Shown: positions 26,096 through 36,700 of the stretch, one piece after another
How the letters are laid out: every line of letters begins with the position of its first letter
Position numbering within the stretch: the first letter of the stretch is position 1
NCBI GenBank assembly: GCA_030427705.1
Contig: JAUIBR010000025.1
Span: forward strand, 34,868 to 98,867
Length of the DNA: 64,000 nt
Direction: 5' to 3'
DNA from: a bacterium
Lineage (GTDB): Bacteria; Myxococcota_A; Bradymonadia; Bradymonadales; Bradymonadaceae
Position numbers and translations under genes: made by a program
Notes under the pieces: generated by a model
Seen by the model: the letters and a program-made list of their open reading frames with translations, nothing else
The model's database searches: none
What the model was told of the DNA's origin: nothing

Positions 26096-27211
26096 TCAGA
26101 CTTCGAGCTCAATCTCTTTGACTACTGGGTACTCTTTCGGCCCAGGGTCGCCACGTTCGGCTTGTCGCATCAGGCGCCAGATATGGGGGCCTAGCAGGTC
26201 GAGGTCAGTCGAGACGTATTGCTCGCCGCCAAACCGCTGGATGTGTTCGGTCTGGATTTTCAGGATGTCTGCATCTTGTTGGAAAATGCGCATCGCAGCG
26301 GGTTTGACCACAGGTTCCAAGACCCAGCCAGGGATGCGGACTTTGAACAAAATCGTTGCGTAGAGTCGCGTGATGAAGTCGGTGACCGGCGTGATGAACG
26401 AATTGACTAGGATGTGGTTCTCGGTGCCAAGCTGGTACTCGACCTGAGCGATAGACGGCATGAAGAATCGGTCCCAGTGTTTTATCTCGCCGCCAGATGG
26501 TGAGAGCATGCGGCCGACCACGCCTTCGGGTCGTTGCTCGCCGATGTACTCGCATTCGACCCAATCCTCCCATCGTTCGACTCGGGCTTGGATCTTTGTG
26601 GTATCACCAACGCCTCGGAAAAGGCCTTTATGCAGATACGCGGTATGTGGGACGTCCAACGCATTCTCGGCGACCGCGTGTACGCTGCCTTCAACTTCGA
26701 ACCACTGGTCGACACGAGTGTATTTTCCGTCAACGTCGGGCAGCTTGAAGGGCTCGCGTTCTGGTTCGGTGTCGGCCTCTGCGTAAACCCAGATATAACC
26801 ATCTTGTTCCCGAACCGGGAATCGAGGCACCCGACGCCCTTTGTGGTCAGGGTCGCCGACCAAACATGGGACCTTCGTGCAGCCGCCATCGGTATCGAAC
26901 TCCCACCCGTGGTAGGCGCACTGCAGTTGCCCAGTCTTGGTCACAGCCCCCAAACTCAGAGGAACGTTTCGGTGCGGGCAGCGGTCCAAAAGCGCAGCGA
27001 TATCGCCCTTTTTATTGCGGAACAGAACCATCGGAACGCCGCATATTGTGCGTTTGATAGGCCCTTTCTTCAGGTCACCGGATGGGCACGCGACGTACCA
27101 CCAGTTTGTGAGCTTTGCGACGGAGACGTGCCCTTTGGTTTGGGGCGCATGCAGCTTGGCTTTAATCTCATTCATAGCAATGGGTATCCGGGAACTAATG
27201 CGTGATGTCAA
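26096..27211 (-). CDS. Rieske non-heme iron oxygenase
   Basis: A 371-residue ring-hydroxylase-type oxygenase. The Rieske [2Fe-2S] ligands are seen as C-P-H-R (CPHRNVPLSLG) and C-A-Y-H-G-W, 17-18 residues apart. The mononuclear iron site is in the ENALDVPHTAYLHKG segment (His-x4-His). The C-terminal part is the usual helix-grip catalytic domain. Start is either the first codon at 27211 or ATG 27175 (MNEIKAKLHAP); neither has a clear Shine-Dalgarno. Such enzymes need a ferredoxin/reductase, none of which is adjacent. Substrates range from aromatics to sterols and chlorophyll catabolites. Divergent from the APS kinase gene. Confidence 0.92.
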   Translation of the reverse strand: MTSRISSRIPIAMNEIKAKLHAPQTKGHVSVAKLTNWWYVACPSGDLKKGPIKRTICGVPMVLFRNKKGDIAALLDRCPHRNVPLSLGAVTKTGQLQCAYHGWEFDTDGGCTKVPCLVGDPDHKGRRVPRFPVREQDGYIWVYAEADTEPEREPFKLPDVDGKYTRVDQWFEVEGSVHAVAENALDVPHTAYLHKGLFRGVGDTTKIQARVERWEDWVECEYIGEQRPEGVVGRMLSPSGGEIKHWDRFFMPSIAQVEYQLGTENHILVNSFITPVTDFITRLYATILFKVRIPGWVLEPVVKPAAMRIFQQDADILKIQTEHIQRFGGEQYVSTDLDLLGPHIWRLMRQAERGDPGPKEYPVVKEIELEV

Positions 27212-27272
27212 TCGCGTGGTTTCCGCAGTCTAGGACGGCTGATACGATGCGCTGGATTCAGCGAGGTTACAA

Positions 27273-27770
27273 GTGGATGCGCGTTGTATTTGGTTGACGG
27301 GGTTGTCGGCGGCAGGGAAGTCGACGATCGCGAGACAGCTTGCCGAGCTTTGGGACGGACCGTGTGTTGTCCTAGACGGTGACGAAATTCGGCAGGGTTT
27401 GTGTTCCGACTTGGGGTTTAGTCCCGAGGACCGTGACGAGAATATCCGCCGGATCAGCGAGGTTGCTCGCCTTTTTGTGAATTCGGGTACGACGGCGATT
27501 TGCGCGTTCATATCGCCATACAGCGATGCCAGGCAACGTGCGCGCGCTCGTTTTTCAGATGGTCAGTTTGTTTTGGTTCATGTGGATTGCCCGCTTGATG
27601 TTTGTCGAGAGCGGGATCCGAAAGGGCTCTACGCGCGCGCGTTTGCTGGCGAGTTGCCGGGGTTCACAGGTGTTGACGCACCCTACGAGCGACCGGCGGC
27701 TGATATTGTTGTTCAGACGCACGAGACGACCCCCGAAGATTGTGCACGATTGATTCTGAGCCAGCTCTAG
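27273..27770 (+). CDS. cysC: adenylylsulfate (APS) kinase
   Basis: A 165-residue CysC-type kinase starting at GTG 27273 (GAGG seven bases before). It has the P-loop GLSAAGKST (10-18), LDGDEIRQGL, the DRDENIRRISEVARLF segment and CRERDPKGLYARA, all classical for APS kinase. It phosphorylates adenosine 5'-phosphosulfate to PAPS in sulfate assimilation or sulfonation. No sulfurylase or PAPS reductase genes are nearby, so it may serve sulfation rather than cysteine synthesis; that is inference. Its stop shares a CTAG palindrome with the convergent SUKH-like gene. Confidence 0.93.
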   Translation: MDARCIWLTGLSAAGKSTIARQLAELWDGPCVVLDGDEIRQGLCSDLGFSPEDRDENIRRISEVARLFVNSGTTAICAFISPYSDARQRARARFSDGQFVLVHVDCPLDVCRERDPKGLYARAFAGELPGFTGVDAPYERPAADIVVQTHETTPEDCARLILSQL

Positions 27771-28282
27771 AGGTCTTCGACGAACTCGTCTACGTTTTCC
27801 AAGAACCACTCCCAGCCAGACCATTTCTCGGCTCTCAGTTCGAAGCGCTCGCGAGTGGTTTCCCAGTCTAATAGCTGCTCCTTCACTGCTGATGAGAGGA
27901 CAAGGCATTCCATGAAATCATCGATGCTCTCGAATTCATGGCCTTCCATGTAACCGCCTTCGTCGTGGCACCAGCAGTCAATATCTCCGTCTGGGTACAA
28001 AACCCAGTAGTTGCCAGCGTAGTCGTTACCCATGGCGTAGACGCCTTCGTCGATATTGGCGAACGCTGAGATGTCCTCTCCGAATGTTGGGTAGAACTCG
28101 TGAAGTTCAGGGAATCCTCCGGTTTCGGCGAGCTCCAGAAGCACGTTCAGTGACTCAGATTCATTGTCCGGAAGACCTTCCAAGAAGTCGATCGAAGGTG
28201 CAACGACGTCCACTGGATCTTGGACTGCGCCTTCAAGTAGTTCGGCGACTTCAGACGCCAGATTTTCGGTGATGTAACCCAT
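27767..28282 (-). CDS. SMI1/KNR4 (SUKH)-like protein
   Basis: A 171-residue acidic cytosolic protein from ATG 28282 (AGGAG five bases before). The centre (FANIDEGVYAMGNDYAGNYWVLYPDGDIDCWCHDEGGYMEG, about residues 82-121, split here by description only) has the beta-strand pattern of SUKH proteins, in which a D-x-x-G-N segment precedes a hydrophobic strand and an acidic turn. The C-terminus is helical and Trp-rich. In bacteria such proteins are often immunity proteins to polymorphic toxins, but no toxin gene is adjacent, so it may be an orphan immunity or housekeeping member. Confidence 0.6.
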   Translation of the reverse strand: MGYITENLASEVAELLEGAVQDPVDVVAPSIDFLEGLPDNESESLNVLLELAETGGFPELHEFYPTFGEDISAFANIDEGVYAMGNDYAGNYWVLYPDGDIDCWCHDEGGYMEGHEFESIDDFMECLVLSSAVKEQLLDWETTRERFELRAEKWSGWEWFLENVDEFVEDL

Positions 28283-28462
28283 CGACACTCCTCATCGTGT
28301 GATGAGGCAAATCTAGTCGTAACTGTGTGCGCGAAACAAGCAGAAATAAACCGACTAACCAGTCTGTAGAAAGTTGGCGCAAGCCGTTGTGTGGTGCGGT
28401 TTTCTGTGTTTAGGTGCATCCAATGACGGACGAGTCAATTTTGGATCGATAAGGGTTGGAAA

Positions 28463-29641
28463 ATGGCAGATATCTTTAATCCCACGCCGGAACACAAAGC
28501 GCTTCGTGAAATGGTACGCGCGTTCGCCGAGAAGGAGGTTGGTCCTCAGGCGGAAGCGCACGACAAGCACGAGACTTTCAATATTGAATTGTTCAGAAAG
28601 CTCGGGGAGTTGGGCCTTCTAGGTGTGACGGTGCCGCTTGCGTACGACGGGTCGGGGATGGATGCGACGGCAGCTTGCATCATCCACGAGGAGCTCTCGG
28701 CTCAGGACCCAGGATTCTGCCTGGCCTACCTCGCGCACTCGATGCTTTTTGTGAACAACCTTGCCGTCAATGGCACGGAAGAGCAGAAGAAGCGGCTTCT
28801 TCCGAAGGTTTGCAGTGGAGAGCTCATCGGCGGCATGTGCATGAGCGAGCCCAACGCCGGAACTGACGTTCTGGGAATGGGAACGCTCGCCACGAAAGAT
28901 GGTGATGACTATCTGCTGACCGGCGAGAAGATGTGGATTACGAATGGCGCCATCAGCGACAGTGACTTGGGTGACGTCTTCTTGGTCTATGCAAAGCATG
29001 AAGACCGCGATGGTCGTGGCCTGTCTTTGTTCCTTGTCGAGAAAGGCATGGAGGGGTTCAGTCTTGGGCAAAAGCTCAAAGGGAAGCTCGGCATGCGCGC
29101 GTCGACCACGGCAGAATTGGTGTTCGAAAACGTCCGTGTGCCGGCTGCAAATCTCGTTGGAACCGAAGGCGGAGCGGTCAAGTCGATGATGCGAAACTTG
29201 GCCATCGAGCGTCTGACGCTAGCAGCGATGAGCCTGGGCATTGCCCGACGCAGTGTCGAGGTCATGAACCAGTATGCGCAGGATCGAAAGTCATTTGGCC
29301 AGCCGCTGAATCGATTTGGACAGATTCAGAAGTACATCGCGGAATCGTACGCCGAGTACATGGCGGGGCGTTGCTACGTCTACAACACCGCAAACGAGTT
29401 GGCGCTCGACGCGATGGGTGGGCGGATGGATTCGGATGGCGTGAAGCTCTATTGCTCAACGATGGGTAAAAACGTCGCTGACCGAGCAATCCAAGTGCTT
29501 GGTGGCTACGGCTACGTTGCGGAGTACAACGTCGAACGCCTCTGGCGCGATGCGAAGCTGCTTGAGATTGGTGGCGGAACCATTGAAGCACACCAGAAAA
29601 ACATGACGCGTGACCTCGCGGCGCTTGAGCGACTGCCGTAG
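28463..29641 (+). CDS. acyl-CoA dehydrogenase (isovaleryl-CoA dehydrogenase-like)
   Basis: A 392-residue ACAD flavoenzyme. Signatures are GGMCMSEPNAGTDVLGM, the WITNGAISD flavin region, RKSFGQPL, and the C-terminal QVLGGYGYVAEYNVERLWRDAKLLEIGGGTIEAHQ. The position used for the catalytic Glu in short/medium-chain enzymes is Gly/Thr here (EIGGGT), whereas an IERL helix around residue 250 matches the alternative Glu of isovaleryl-CoA dehydrogenases. It would oxidise branched-chain acyl-CoA with FAD, passing electrons to ETF. It stands alone and ends one base before the convergent 661-residue gene. Confidence 0.93.
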   Translation: MADIFNPTPEHKALREMVRAFAEKEVGPQAEAHDKHETFNIELFRKLGELGLLGVTVPLAYDGSGMDATAACIIHEELSAQDPGFCLAYLAHSMLFVNNLAVNGTEEQKKRLLPKVCSGELIGGMCMSEPNAGTDVLGMGTLATKDGDDYLLTGEKMWITNGAISDSDLGDVFLVYAKHEDRDGRGLSLFLVEKGMEGFSLGQKLKGKLGMRASTTAELVFENVRVPAANLVGTEGGAVKSMMRNLAIERLTLAAMSLGIARRSVEVMNQYAQDRKSFGQPLNRFGQIQKYIAESYAEYMAGRCYVYNTANELALDAMGGRMDSDGVKLYCSTMGKNVADRAIQVLGGYGYVAEYNVERLWRDAKLLEIGGGTIEAHQKNMTRDLAALERLP

Positions 29642-29642
29642 C

Positions 29643-31628
29643 TCAGAGCCACGGGTCGTCGTACATCAGTTCATCGACGTCGTTCAGGCGAAAGATCGTC
29701 TCACTTACAATCATACCGGGGACTTCATCCAAGTTGAGTTGGACGATGCCTCCGTTTGCCCCGTAGCCGTAGGCGTGAAATGAAACACGATACGTGTGGT
29801 CCACTTGGTGCCGAATCTGAGCCATATACCCGAACTTGGGGAATCGAATCACCGAATGGTCATCGACGTATTCGCGACCCCAATAGGCGCTCATCTCTTC
29901 GACTTTGACTTCGATGTCTGCGACAGGTTCCGGCTCGACGCCCACACGTTCCCATTGCCATTCCGAGACAATCAGCTCGAAATCGGCGAAGTGTTCGTTC
30001 CAATCGTCGACTTCCGAGGGCGTCAGGTCGCCGGGGTGGGCCACACCGACCCGATATCCGGATAGCTCCACGACATCTCCCAATACGTCCACAAACGAAC
30101 CATCTTCGTCGATCCTGAATCGTGTCCTTGGCCGGTAATCCTGTCCATACTCCGCCCATACGAGGCCGTGGGTCCAGGCTTGGAGTGACCGGCAGGCGAT
30201 GAGGTTAAGAAACTCCTCTTTCGTCCAGAGGAGCCGGTCATACATCGCCATTGCCAGGTTCACGTGAATGAGCTCGTCTTCGCGAAACACGGATTTGTTG
30301 TCAAAGTTTGACATGAAAATCGCGATGCCTGTTGGTGCCTGATTCCTAACATGTCGTCTTTCGACATCATTTAGGTGTGGCCAAATTTCGCGGATGACGT
30401 CGATCCACTTGGTTCCGTAAGACGCAGTCGACGAGACGAGCGTGCTCATCAGTGGTTGTTCGTCGAGTTGAAGGTCTTCAGTTCGGCTCTGTTTCAGCAG
30501 CCACACATCGAACGCGTCTTTTGGGATTCCATTGTAACCAAGTTCGTTTCGCACCTGCGCGATGGCTTGCTCATTGGCCTTGCGATTTGTCCACCCGATT
30601 CCCATGGCAGCGAAGATATTTGATTTCAGGGCATCGAACCGTCGCATCGCTTCGCCGGCCATGTCACCCGACCAATACCAAGAGTGGGACGATTCCAGGG
30701 TGAGCTTGTATCCGCGTGATGGGCGTGAGGTCCAGATAACACCAAGTGCCAGGAAGATTGGTCCTGCAAGAATCACCGCTATCGCAAACGGGAAGTCTGA
30801 TTTCGTCGGTCGATCCCAGGCGACAGCATGCAGCACTCCGGCACCAACAGCGCAGAACACGATGAGGAATATGATCCAAGGTAATTGCTTGAACTGGCGC
30901 CACGTCCTTTCATTGGAAGGCTTCCAGGCCAGGGGATGTGTCGACCAGTTGGACTGCGGGCGGACGTCCAGGAGGCGTCGCATCGCGAAGGCAATGCCAA
31001 GATAAATGACGGCACAAATGGCGTAGATAGCCAACCATTTTTGGCGTGCCTCGCGCTTTCGGATTCTGTATTCGACTGCGGCCGCAACGTCTTGAGCTTT
31101 GGCGACGCGAAGCTCCGCGCGAAACCCAGCTTGGGATGGTGTGTTTCCCAAGGCGTCGGCACGTTCCATGAATTCGATGAGCCGCTTCTTTCCGTCATGG
31201 TCGAGACGACGATTGTAGCTGTAGCGACTCTTGAGCCAGTACACGGCTTCAACAGGGCGGCCTTGTTCAGCCGCAAAATCAGCCGCTTCCATGGCAACGT
31301 TGCTGGGAATCTCCAGACCATCTGGCATGTCGATCATCAAAGGCTTCCCGCCTTTCAGATTCGGCAAGAACGTCTGTTGTTTGCTAGTCCCAAACTCAGA
31401 TTTCATCAGCGCCATGCGGGCATGCTTGTGCGCGGTCGAATACTGTTTCAGGGCTTCATCAACGTTCCCGTTGGAGCCTGCTTCTCGTGCAGCCGCCAGC
31501 GCTTCTTCATACGCCTTTCGGTCCGTTCCTAGAGGTGTGACTGTGATTTTCTGCGCAAACCCGTCCAGCGACAACGCCATCAGGACGAGGAACGAAGCGA
31601 GAAAAATCATGTGTGAGCGAATCGGCAT
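29643..31628 (-). CDS. large membrane-associated protein with N-terminal helical repeats
   Basis: A 661-residue protein with a signal peptide (IFLASFLVLMALSLDGFAQ), a TPR/Sel1-like helical stretch (about 40-190), a cluster of transmembrane helices (about 195-215, 250-272 and 280-300) and a roughly 350-residue C-terminal domain with no obvious motif but many Trp/Asp. The start may be ATG 31628 or the internal Met seven codons later. Only 26 bp separate it from the divergent transporter gene, so the promoters must overlap coding sequence or be compact. Function unknown; the topology suggests a periplasmic repeat domain linked to a soluble domain on either side. Confidence 0.72.
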   Translation of the reverse strand: MPIRSHMIFLASFLVLMALSLDGFAQKITVTPLGTDRKAYEEALAAAREAGSNGNVDEALKQYSTAHKHARMALMKSEFGTSKQQTFLPNLKGGKPLMIDMPDGLEIPSNVAMEAADFAAEQGRPVEAVYWLKSRYSYNRRLDHDGKKRLIEFMERADALGNTPSQAGFRAELRVAKAQDVAAAVEYRIRKREARQKWLAIYAICAVIYLGIAFAMRRLLDVRPQSNWSTHPLAWKPSNERTWRQFKQLPWIIFLIVFCAVGAGVLHAVAWDRPTKSDFPFAIAVILAGPIFLALGVIWTSRPSRGYKLTLESSHSWYWSGDMAGEAMRRFDALKSNIFAAMGIGWTNRKANEQAIAQVRNELGYNGIPKDAFDVWLLKQSRTEDLQLDEQPLMSTLVSSTASYGTKWIDVIREIWPHLNDVERRHVRNQAPTGIAIFMSNFDNKSVFREDELIHVNLAMAMYDRLLWTKEEFLNLIACRSLQAWTHGLVWAEYGQDYRPRTRFRIDEDGSFVDVLGDVVELSGYRVGVAHPGDLTPSEVDDWNEHFADFELIVSEWQWERVGVEPEPVADIEVKVEEMSAYWGREYVDDHSVIRFPKFGYMAQIRHQVDHTYRVSFHAYGYGANGGIVQLNLDEVPGMIVSETIFRLNDVDELMYDDPWL

Positions 31629-31654
31629 GGCGTGTTAAGCATCCCATCACAAAC

Positions 31655-32365
31655 ATGGAAACACGAAACTACAAGTATCTGGACCTGATTACCGCGGTGT
31701 TCATCACCGCGTTGTTGGTGTCCAATGTCGTGGCGAGTAAGACCGCGGACCTGTTTGGCTACACCATCGGTGTCGGCATCTTCGTGTTTCCAATCAGCTA
31801 TATCTTTGGGGACATTCTGACGGAAGTCTACGGGTACCGACGGTCGCGACGCGTTATCTGGATGGGATTTGCCTCCGTCGCGCTCGCCTCGATTATCTTC
31901 TTCCTATGCGACCTGGCCCCGCCGGCTGAGGGTTTCAAGCACCAAGACGCGTTCCACACAATCTTGGGTCAAAGCCCGATGATCCTCATCGCGTCCATTA
32001 CCGCGTACTTCTGCGGTGAGTTCTGCAACTCATATGTGATGGCAAAGATGAAGATTTGGTCTGAAGGCAGGCACCTCTGGATGCGGACCATCGGGTCTAC
32101 AATCGTGGGCGAGGGCGTCGACAGTGTGATTTTCTACCCGCTTGCGTTCATGGTTTTTCCGATGCTTCTGGGCTTCACGGACGCGGTCTGGCCGACTGGT
32201 GTTCTGCTGGCGGTCACCGTGAACAACTACATTTTGAAAGTGTTGTTGGAGGTACTCGCGACGCCCGCGACTTATCTCATCGTGAACAAGCTAAAGGCTT
32301 CGGAGCACGAAGACGTCTTCGATCGAGAGACGGACTTCAATCCGTTCCTGATTGGCGAATTGTAA
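31655..32365 (+). CDS. yhhQ: queuosine precursor transporter (VUT/YhhQ family)
   Basis: A 236-residue inner-membrane protein with about six helices. It begins NYKYLDLITAVFITALLVSN, includes the family signature FPISYIFGDILTEVYGYRRSRRVIW, and ends IVNKLKASE. Start taken at ATG 31655 because the conserved region begins right after it; an upstream in-frame codon at 31613 would reach into the divergent gene. Known members import queuine-type 7-deazaguanine precursors for tRNA modification. The stop TAA is immediately followed by the stop of the convergent kinase gene (0 bp between). Confidence 0.93.
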   Translation: METRNYKYLDLITAVFITALLVSNVVASKTADLFGYTIGVGIFVFPISYIFGDILTEVYGYRRSRRVIWMGFASVALASIIFFLCDLAPPAEGFKHQDAFHTILGQSPMILIASITAYFCGEFCNSYVMAKMKIWSEGRHLWMRTIGSTIVGEGVDSVIFYPLAFMVFPMLLGFTDAVWPTGVLLAVTVNNYILKVLLEVLATPATYLIVNKLKASEHEDVFDRETDFNPFLIGEL

Positions 32366-33736
32366 CTAAAAGAACATCGAGAGTGCGTAGCCGAGCGCCA
32401 AAACGGTCACGATGATTCCGATGGTGCCAAACACGAGCCACAGGTTCGAGTCATCGGACTTCGTGATGCTGGTGTGCTGTTCGCTAAGCAATGGCCTTGG
32501 TTCCGCGAGCTCGGATGGCGGCACATACTTCGCCGTTTCCAGTTCCGCAGCGTCGTCGACATCTTCGTTTGGAGCCACCCGAACGGGCATTTCTTGGCTT
32601 TTGAACGTGCCCAAAATCTCATCCAGCTGGTCCGGAGCGAGTTTCTCGGTAGGCTCGATTTCATCTTGTGATCTTCCGGCATCGTCATCGAAGAAGTCGG
32701 CCGCGATCTTGTCGTACTTCAGCGCATCGAATGACTCACCCGTGCGCTCAGGCAGGGAGCGCTCAAACGGCGTTGTGTCCGGAAGCTCCTCGTCATTCTC
32801 GGGCAGGTAGGGTTGCACCGGCACCCATTCGTCGGATGGAATTGCCTCGCACTGGCGCAATATCTCCAGGAGGATTTCCATCGACTCGATTCGGTCTTCC
32901 GGTGCCTTGGCGAGGCACGTCATGATTGCGGATTCAAGGCCGACCGGCAGCCGCAATTCAGGTTCAAACTTACCCATGACCGGCGGGATGGTCTTGACCT
33001 GATGCAACATGACCATGTTCAAGTCGCCGACTTCGTCGACGCGGTCGAACGGGGTTCGTCCGACCAGCATTTCGTAGAGGATGATGCCCAGCGCGTACAC
33101 GTCGACGGCCGTGGTCTCTGCGTTGTGGTAGAGGATGCGCTCGGGCGCCATATACATGGGCGAGCCGACCAGCGAGTTCTCCTTCGTTAGGTCGGCGTCT
33201 TCACCGTCGAGCTGTTTCACCAGACCAAAGTCGACGACCTTGACGAAGCTTTTGTCGTCCCCGCGTTTCACCAGCATGATGTTTGGCGGCTTCAGATCCC
33301 GGTGGATGACGTCGCTTCGATGCGCGTCTGAAAGTGAGCTCGCGATCTGGCTGGCGACGTGGAGCGCGCGTTTCACATCGAGGGCGCCCTCATGGACCAT
33401 AACCTCTCGCAGGGACATGCCGTCGAGGTACTCCATCACCAAGAACAGACCGCCCGAATCCAACTCACCATAGTCGAAGAGCGTGACCGTGTTGGGGTGG
33501 TTCAGCCGCCCAGTATGCGCGGCCTCGCGAAAGAACCGCTCATTTCGTTCACGTTGTTTGGCGAGGTCGCCATCAAACGGCTTGAGGGTTTTGACGGCGA
33601 CATCGCGCCCAATGGGCTCTTGGACGGCATGGTAGATGCTGCCCATACCGCCTTCATTGATGAGCGTTTTGATGCGGTACTTTCCCGCGACGAGGTCGCC
33701 CGATTGCAGCTGTGTTTGCGATCGCGTGAGGTTCAA
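32366..33736 (-). CDS. membrane-anchored Ser/Thr protein kinase
   Basis: A 456-residue PknB-type kinase with start TTG 33736, supported by GGAGG seven bases upstream and overlap (TTGA) with the preceding kinase gene. It shows NEGGMGSIY (27-35), VAVK (K49), the catalytic HRDLKPPN, DFG and APE (YMAPERI). A Pro/Glu/Asp-rich juxtamembrane region of about 130 residues follows, then a single C-terminal transmembrane helix (about 433-455) with only two residues beyond. It therefore lacks an extracellular sensor and is tail-anchored. Co-expression with the STAND kinase upstream suggests a phosphorylation pair. Confidence 0.93.
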   Translation of the reverse strand: MNLTRSQTQLQSGDLVAGKYRIKTLINEGGMGSIYHAVQEPIGRDVAVKTLKPFDGDLAKQRERNERFFREAAHTGRLNHPNTVTLFDYGELDSGGLFLVMEYLDGMSLREVMVHEGALDVKRALHVASQIASSLSDAHRSDVIHRDLKPPNIMLVKRGDDKSFVKVVDFGLVKQLDGEDADLTKENSLVGSPMYMAPERILYHNAETTAVDVYALGIILYEMLVGRTPFDRVDEVGDLNMVMLHQVKTIPPVMGKFEPELRLPVGLESAIMTCLAKAPEDRIESMEILLEILRQCEAIPSDEWVPVQPYLPENDEELPDTTPFERSLPERTGESFDALKYDKIAADFFDDDAGRSQDEIEPTEKLAPDQLDEILGTFKSQEMPVRVAPNEDVDDAAELETAKYVPPSELAEPRPLLSEQHTSITKSDDSNLWLVFGTIGIIVTVLALGYALSMFF

Positions 33737-36700
33737 AGGAGGGCCTCCAATCGTTCACGATCGAGGCCGCGGCCCGTGGATTTCAGCGCTTGCTCTATGA
33801 ACCAGCGAAATTCGGGGTCTTGAACGGGGCGTTCGGTGACTCTGCGGTCGAGCTCAAGCGCGCACTGTCGAATGCCGTCGTAGTCTCCCAGTTTTGAGTT
33901 TGCGGCTGCCAGAGCGGCAATGCAGTGCAGAAAGTAAGTCTCGAGCCCAAAGCGCTCGAACGCCCGTCGAGAGCGGGCCAGAATATCGCGCGCACGTCCC
34001 CAATCGCCGCGACGGGCAAAGACGGTGGCGATTTTGTATTCGGTGATGGCCGTCGAACGTGACCCAACCGAACGGAAGTTCTTGTTGGCCGCTTCGAAGG
34101 TTCGAATGGCGTCATCGAAGTCACCATTGTCGCGTTCGATCGTACCAAGTCCGTCGAGCACGTGCCCGGCCAGGTCGCGCATGCCGAGCTTTGTCGCCAA
34201 TTCGAGGGCGAGGTCGTAGTAGGCTTTCGCCTCGTCGTAGCGCTGCAATCGAAGATGGACGAAGCCGAGTCGTTCGCAGTTTCGTGCAACGGTTTCGAGG
34301 TCGCCAACTTGTTCGGCTTGGTCCATTGAAAGCGACGCCATTTCTACCGCATCAGCGTAGCGCCCAAGCTCGAACAGTTCGAACGCGAGGTCGCCTCGTA
34401 CTCGGGCTGCTTCACGCTGACTGCCCAACGACTCGAGCAGTTCGACGCAGCTCTTTCCAATTTTTGCCGCTTCGTCGTTTCGCCCCAGATCGCTCAATAC
34501 CGACATAAGCAGCGAGAGTAGCGTCGCGCGAATCTCGTACCACCGGTTGCGTTTGGCTTGCTCGAGGACGAGCCGAATCAATTCTTCGGTCTCGGCCAGC
34601 GGTCGGCCGTTCTTACCCGCGGCAATCTTGAGATAGGCAACCCACCCGTGCCGTGGGTCGTTGGAGTCGACATTAAGCTGGTCGATTCGCTGCGTAAGCT
34701 CGTCCAAGTATTCGATGAGCGTGATGAAGTGCTCGGAGTTTAGGGCGAGGCGCGCAGCCCGTAGGAGTGCTTCGAAGGACGCACCGGGTTGGCCGCCTTC
34801 CAGAAGATGATTGCTGATACGGGTCAACGCGCGATGGTTGTCTGACGCGAGGGATTCAAGGCCACGCGCAACCGCAATTTGATTTGCGTTCTTGCGACCT
34901 TCCGCCTCGGCCGACTGGAACAAAAGCTGCCGAAAATCGGCATCTTCAAAACGGAAGCCGTAGTCGGTCCATTTTGCGATCCGGCGAACAACCAATTGCT
35001 CGGCCAGACCGGCTGGCTTCTTCAGTCCGGCAGCGGCGACGGCTGCATCCCATTCTGTGTCAAGCACTTCGCGTCCCAGGCAGGCCGCAATCTCCAACGC
35101 ATGTCTTCCGGTTCCGTCATCTTCTTCAAGGACGGAGCCAAGGCGTAGCCGCCAAATTTCAAGCGAGCTGGTCGAGACACTGGCAACGACCTCAGCTTCG
35201 TCTACATCGGGCTCATTACCCTGACGTGCGTATTCCTCGGCAATCTGGACGGCCCTCGACGGCAGACCTTTGGCGTTCTTGATGACGTTTTGGACCAGGG
35301 TGTCGCGCTTGCCGACGATGTCCTGCACCAGATCTTTGACGTGCTCGGGTGGCAGCGGTTGCAGCTCGATCACGTCCATATTTTGATGGTCGCCGATATG
35401 TGGCAACACTTTGCTGACATCGTCGGTGGTCATGACGATGAGGAGCCCCAGGTCATCAGGGTGTTCCAGCAACCGGTCGACCAGTGCCATCGTCGGCCTC
35501 GAGAGATGGACATCGTCCAGCATAAGGACCATCGGATACGTGGCGGTCATCGCGGCGAAGAGGTGCGTCAGCGCTTCAGCTCGGACATCTGCGGGCGTGT
35601 TCAATGTCACCGGGCTATCGGAATCCAGGAACGGACCCATGAGGTCGATGATGACCTCGAGATCGTCTGGGGTTGATGTCCCGAGTCGCTCCGCCACGCG
35701 AATTCGCGCGTCCCTCGGGTTTCTGCCGATACACCGGAAATTTGTGGTCATCGCGTTGATCATGTCATCGCGAAAGTCGACACCCGAATGCTGAATCATC
35801 AGGTTGTTTGCCGAGCCCATCTCGTGGGCACGATGCGCGATCCATTCGGCGAGTCGGGTCTTACCGACACCGTGAGAGCCGTGCAGGAGAATGCCGCGTG
35901 GCTTGTGGTCGCGGCACATCATCGCCAGGGACTTGCGTATGATCTGACGTTCGGGCTCACGGCCTGCCAGATGATATTCGCGAAGAGAAGAAAGTCGCGG
36001 CGCAACAGCCACGGCGGGCGTTTCTGTTTCGACGACCTCCGGTGGCGGCATGTGCGGGCCGGGAAGGGCCGCGAGGGCTTCGGCGGCGAACTGGAAGCGT
36101 TCTTGCGGCACTTTGCGCGTCATGCGTTCCAACCACGTCCCAAACCCGTCTGGAATTTCAAACTTCGGTTCGAGCGGCGGCAGAGCCTCATTGACGTGCT
36201 TGAAGCCGAGCAGCATCACGGACTCGATCGCGGGGTAAATGGGCTTGCCGTTGACCCACTCCAAGATGATGCAGCCCAGTGCGTACAAATCTGTCGAAGG
36301 CCCGATGAGGTGCGTCTTTGCCAGGAACTGCTCGGGCGCCATGTAGCGCGGCGTTCCCGCGCCTTCGGTGCCGGCCATGGTCTTGTCGTCGTACCGAGAA
36401 CGGGCGACGCCAAAATCGGCCAGTTTGATATCTGGGACGCCATCGTCCAGCGTGGGAACGAGCAGGTTGCCAGGCTTGACATCACGATGCACAAATCCAC
36501 GCGCATGTGCGTGGGACAGCGCATGCAATGTCTTGACGATCGCACCACGCACCTCTTCGAAAGAGTCAGGCGAGTGGTCGATCATGGAGCCGTTTTCGAC
36601 GTACTCCATCGCGTACCAGAGTTGGCCTTCGGTGAACCGGGAGTGTGCAGCCTCTTCTTCGGTGACCTCACCGTAGTCGTACAGAGCGACGATGTTGGGA

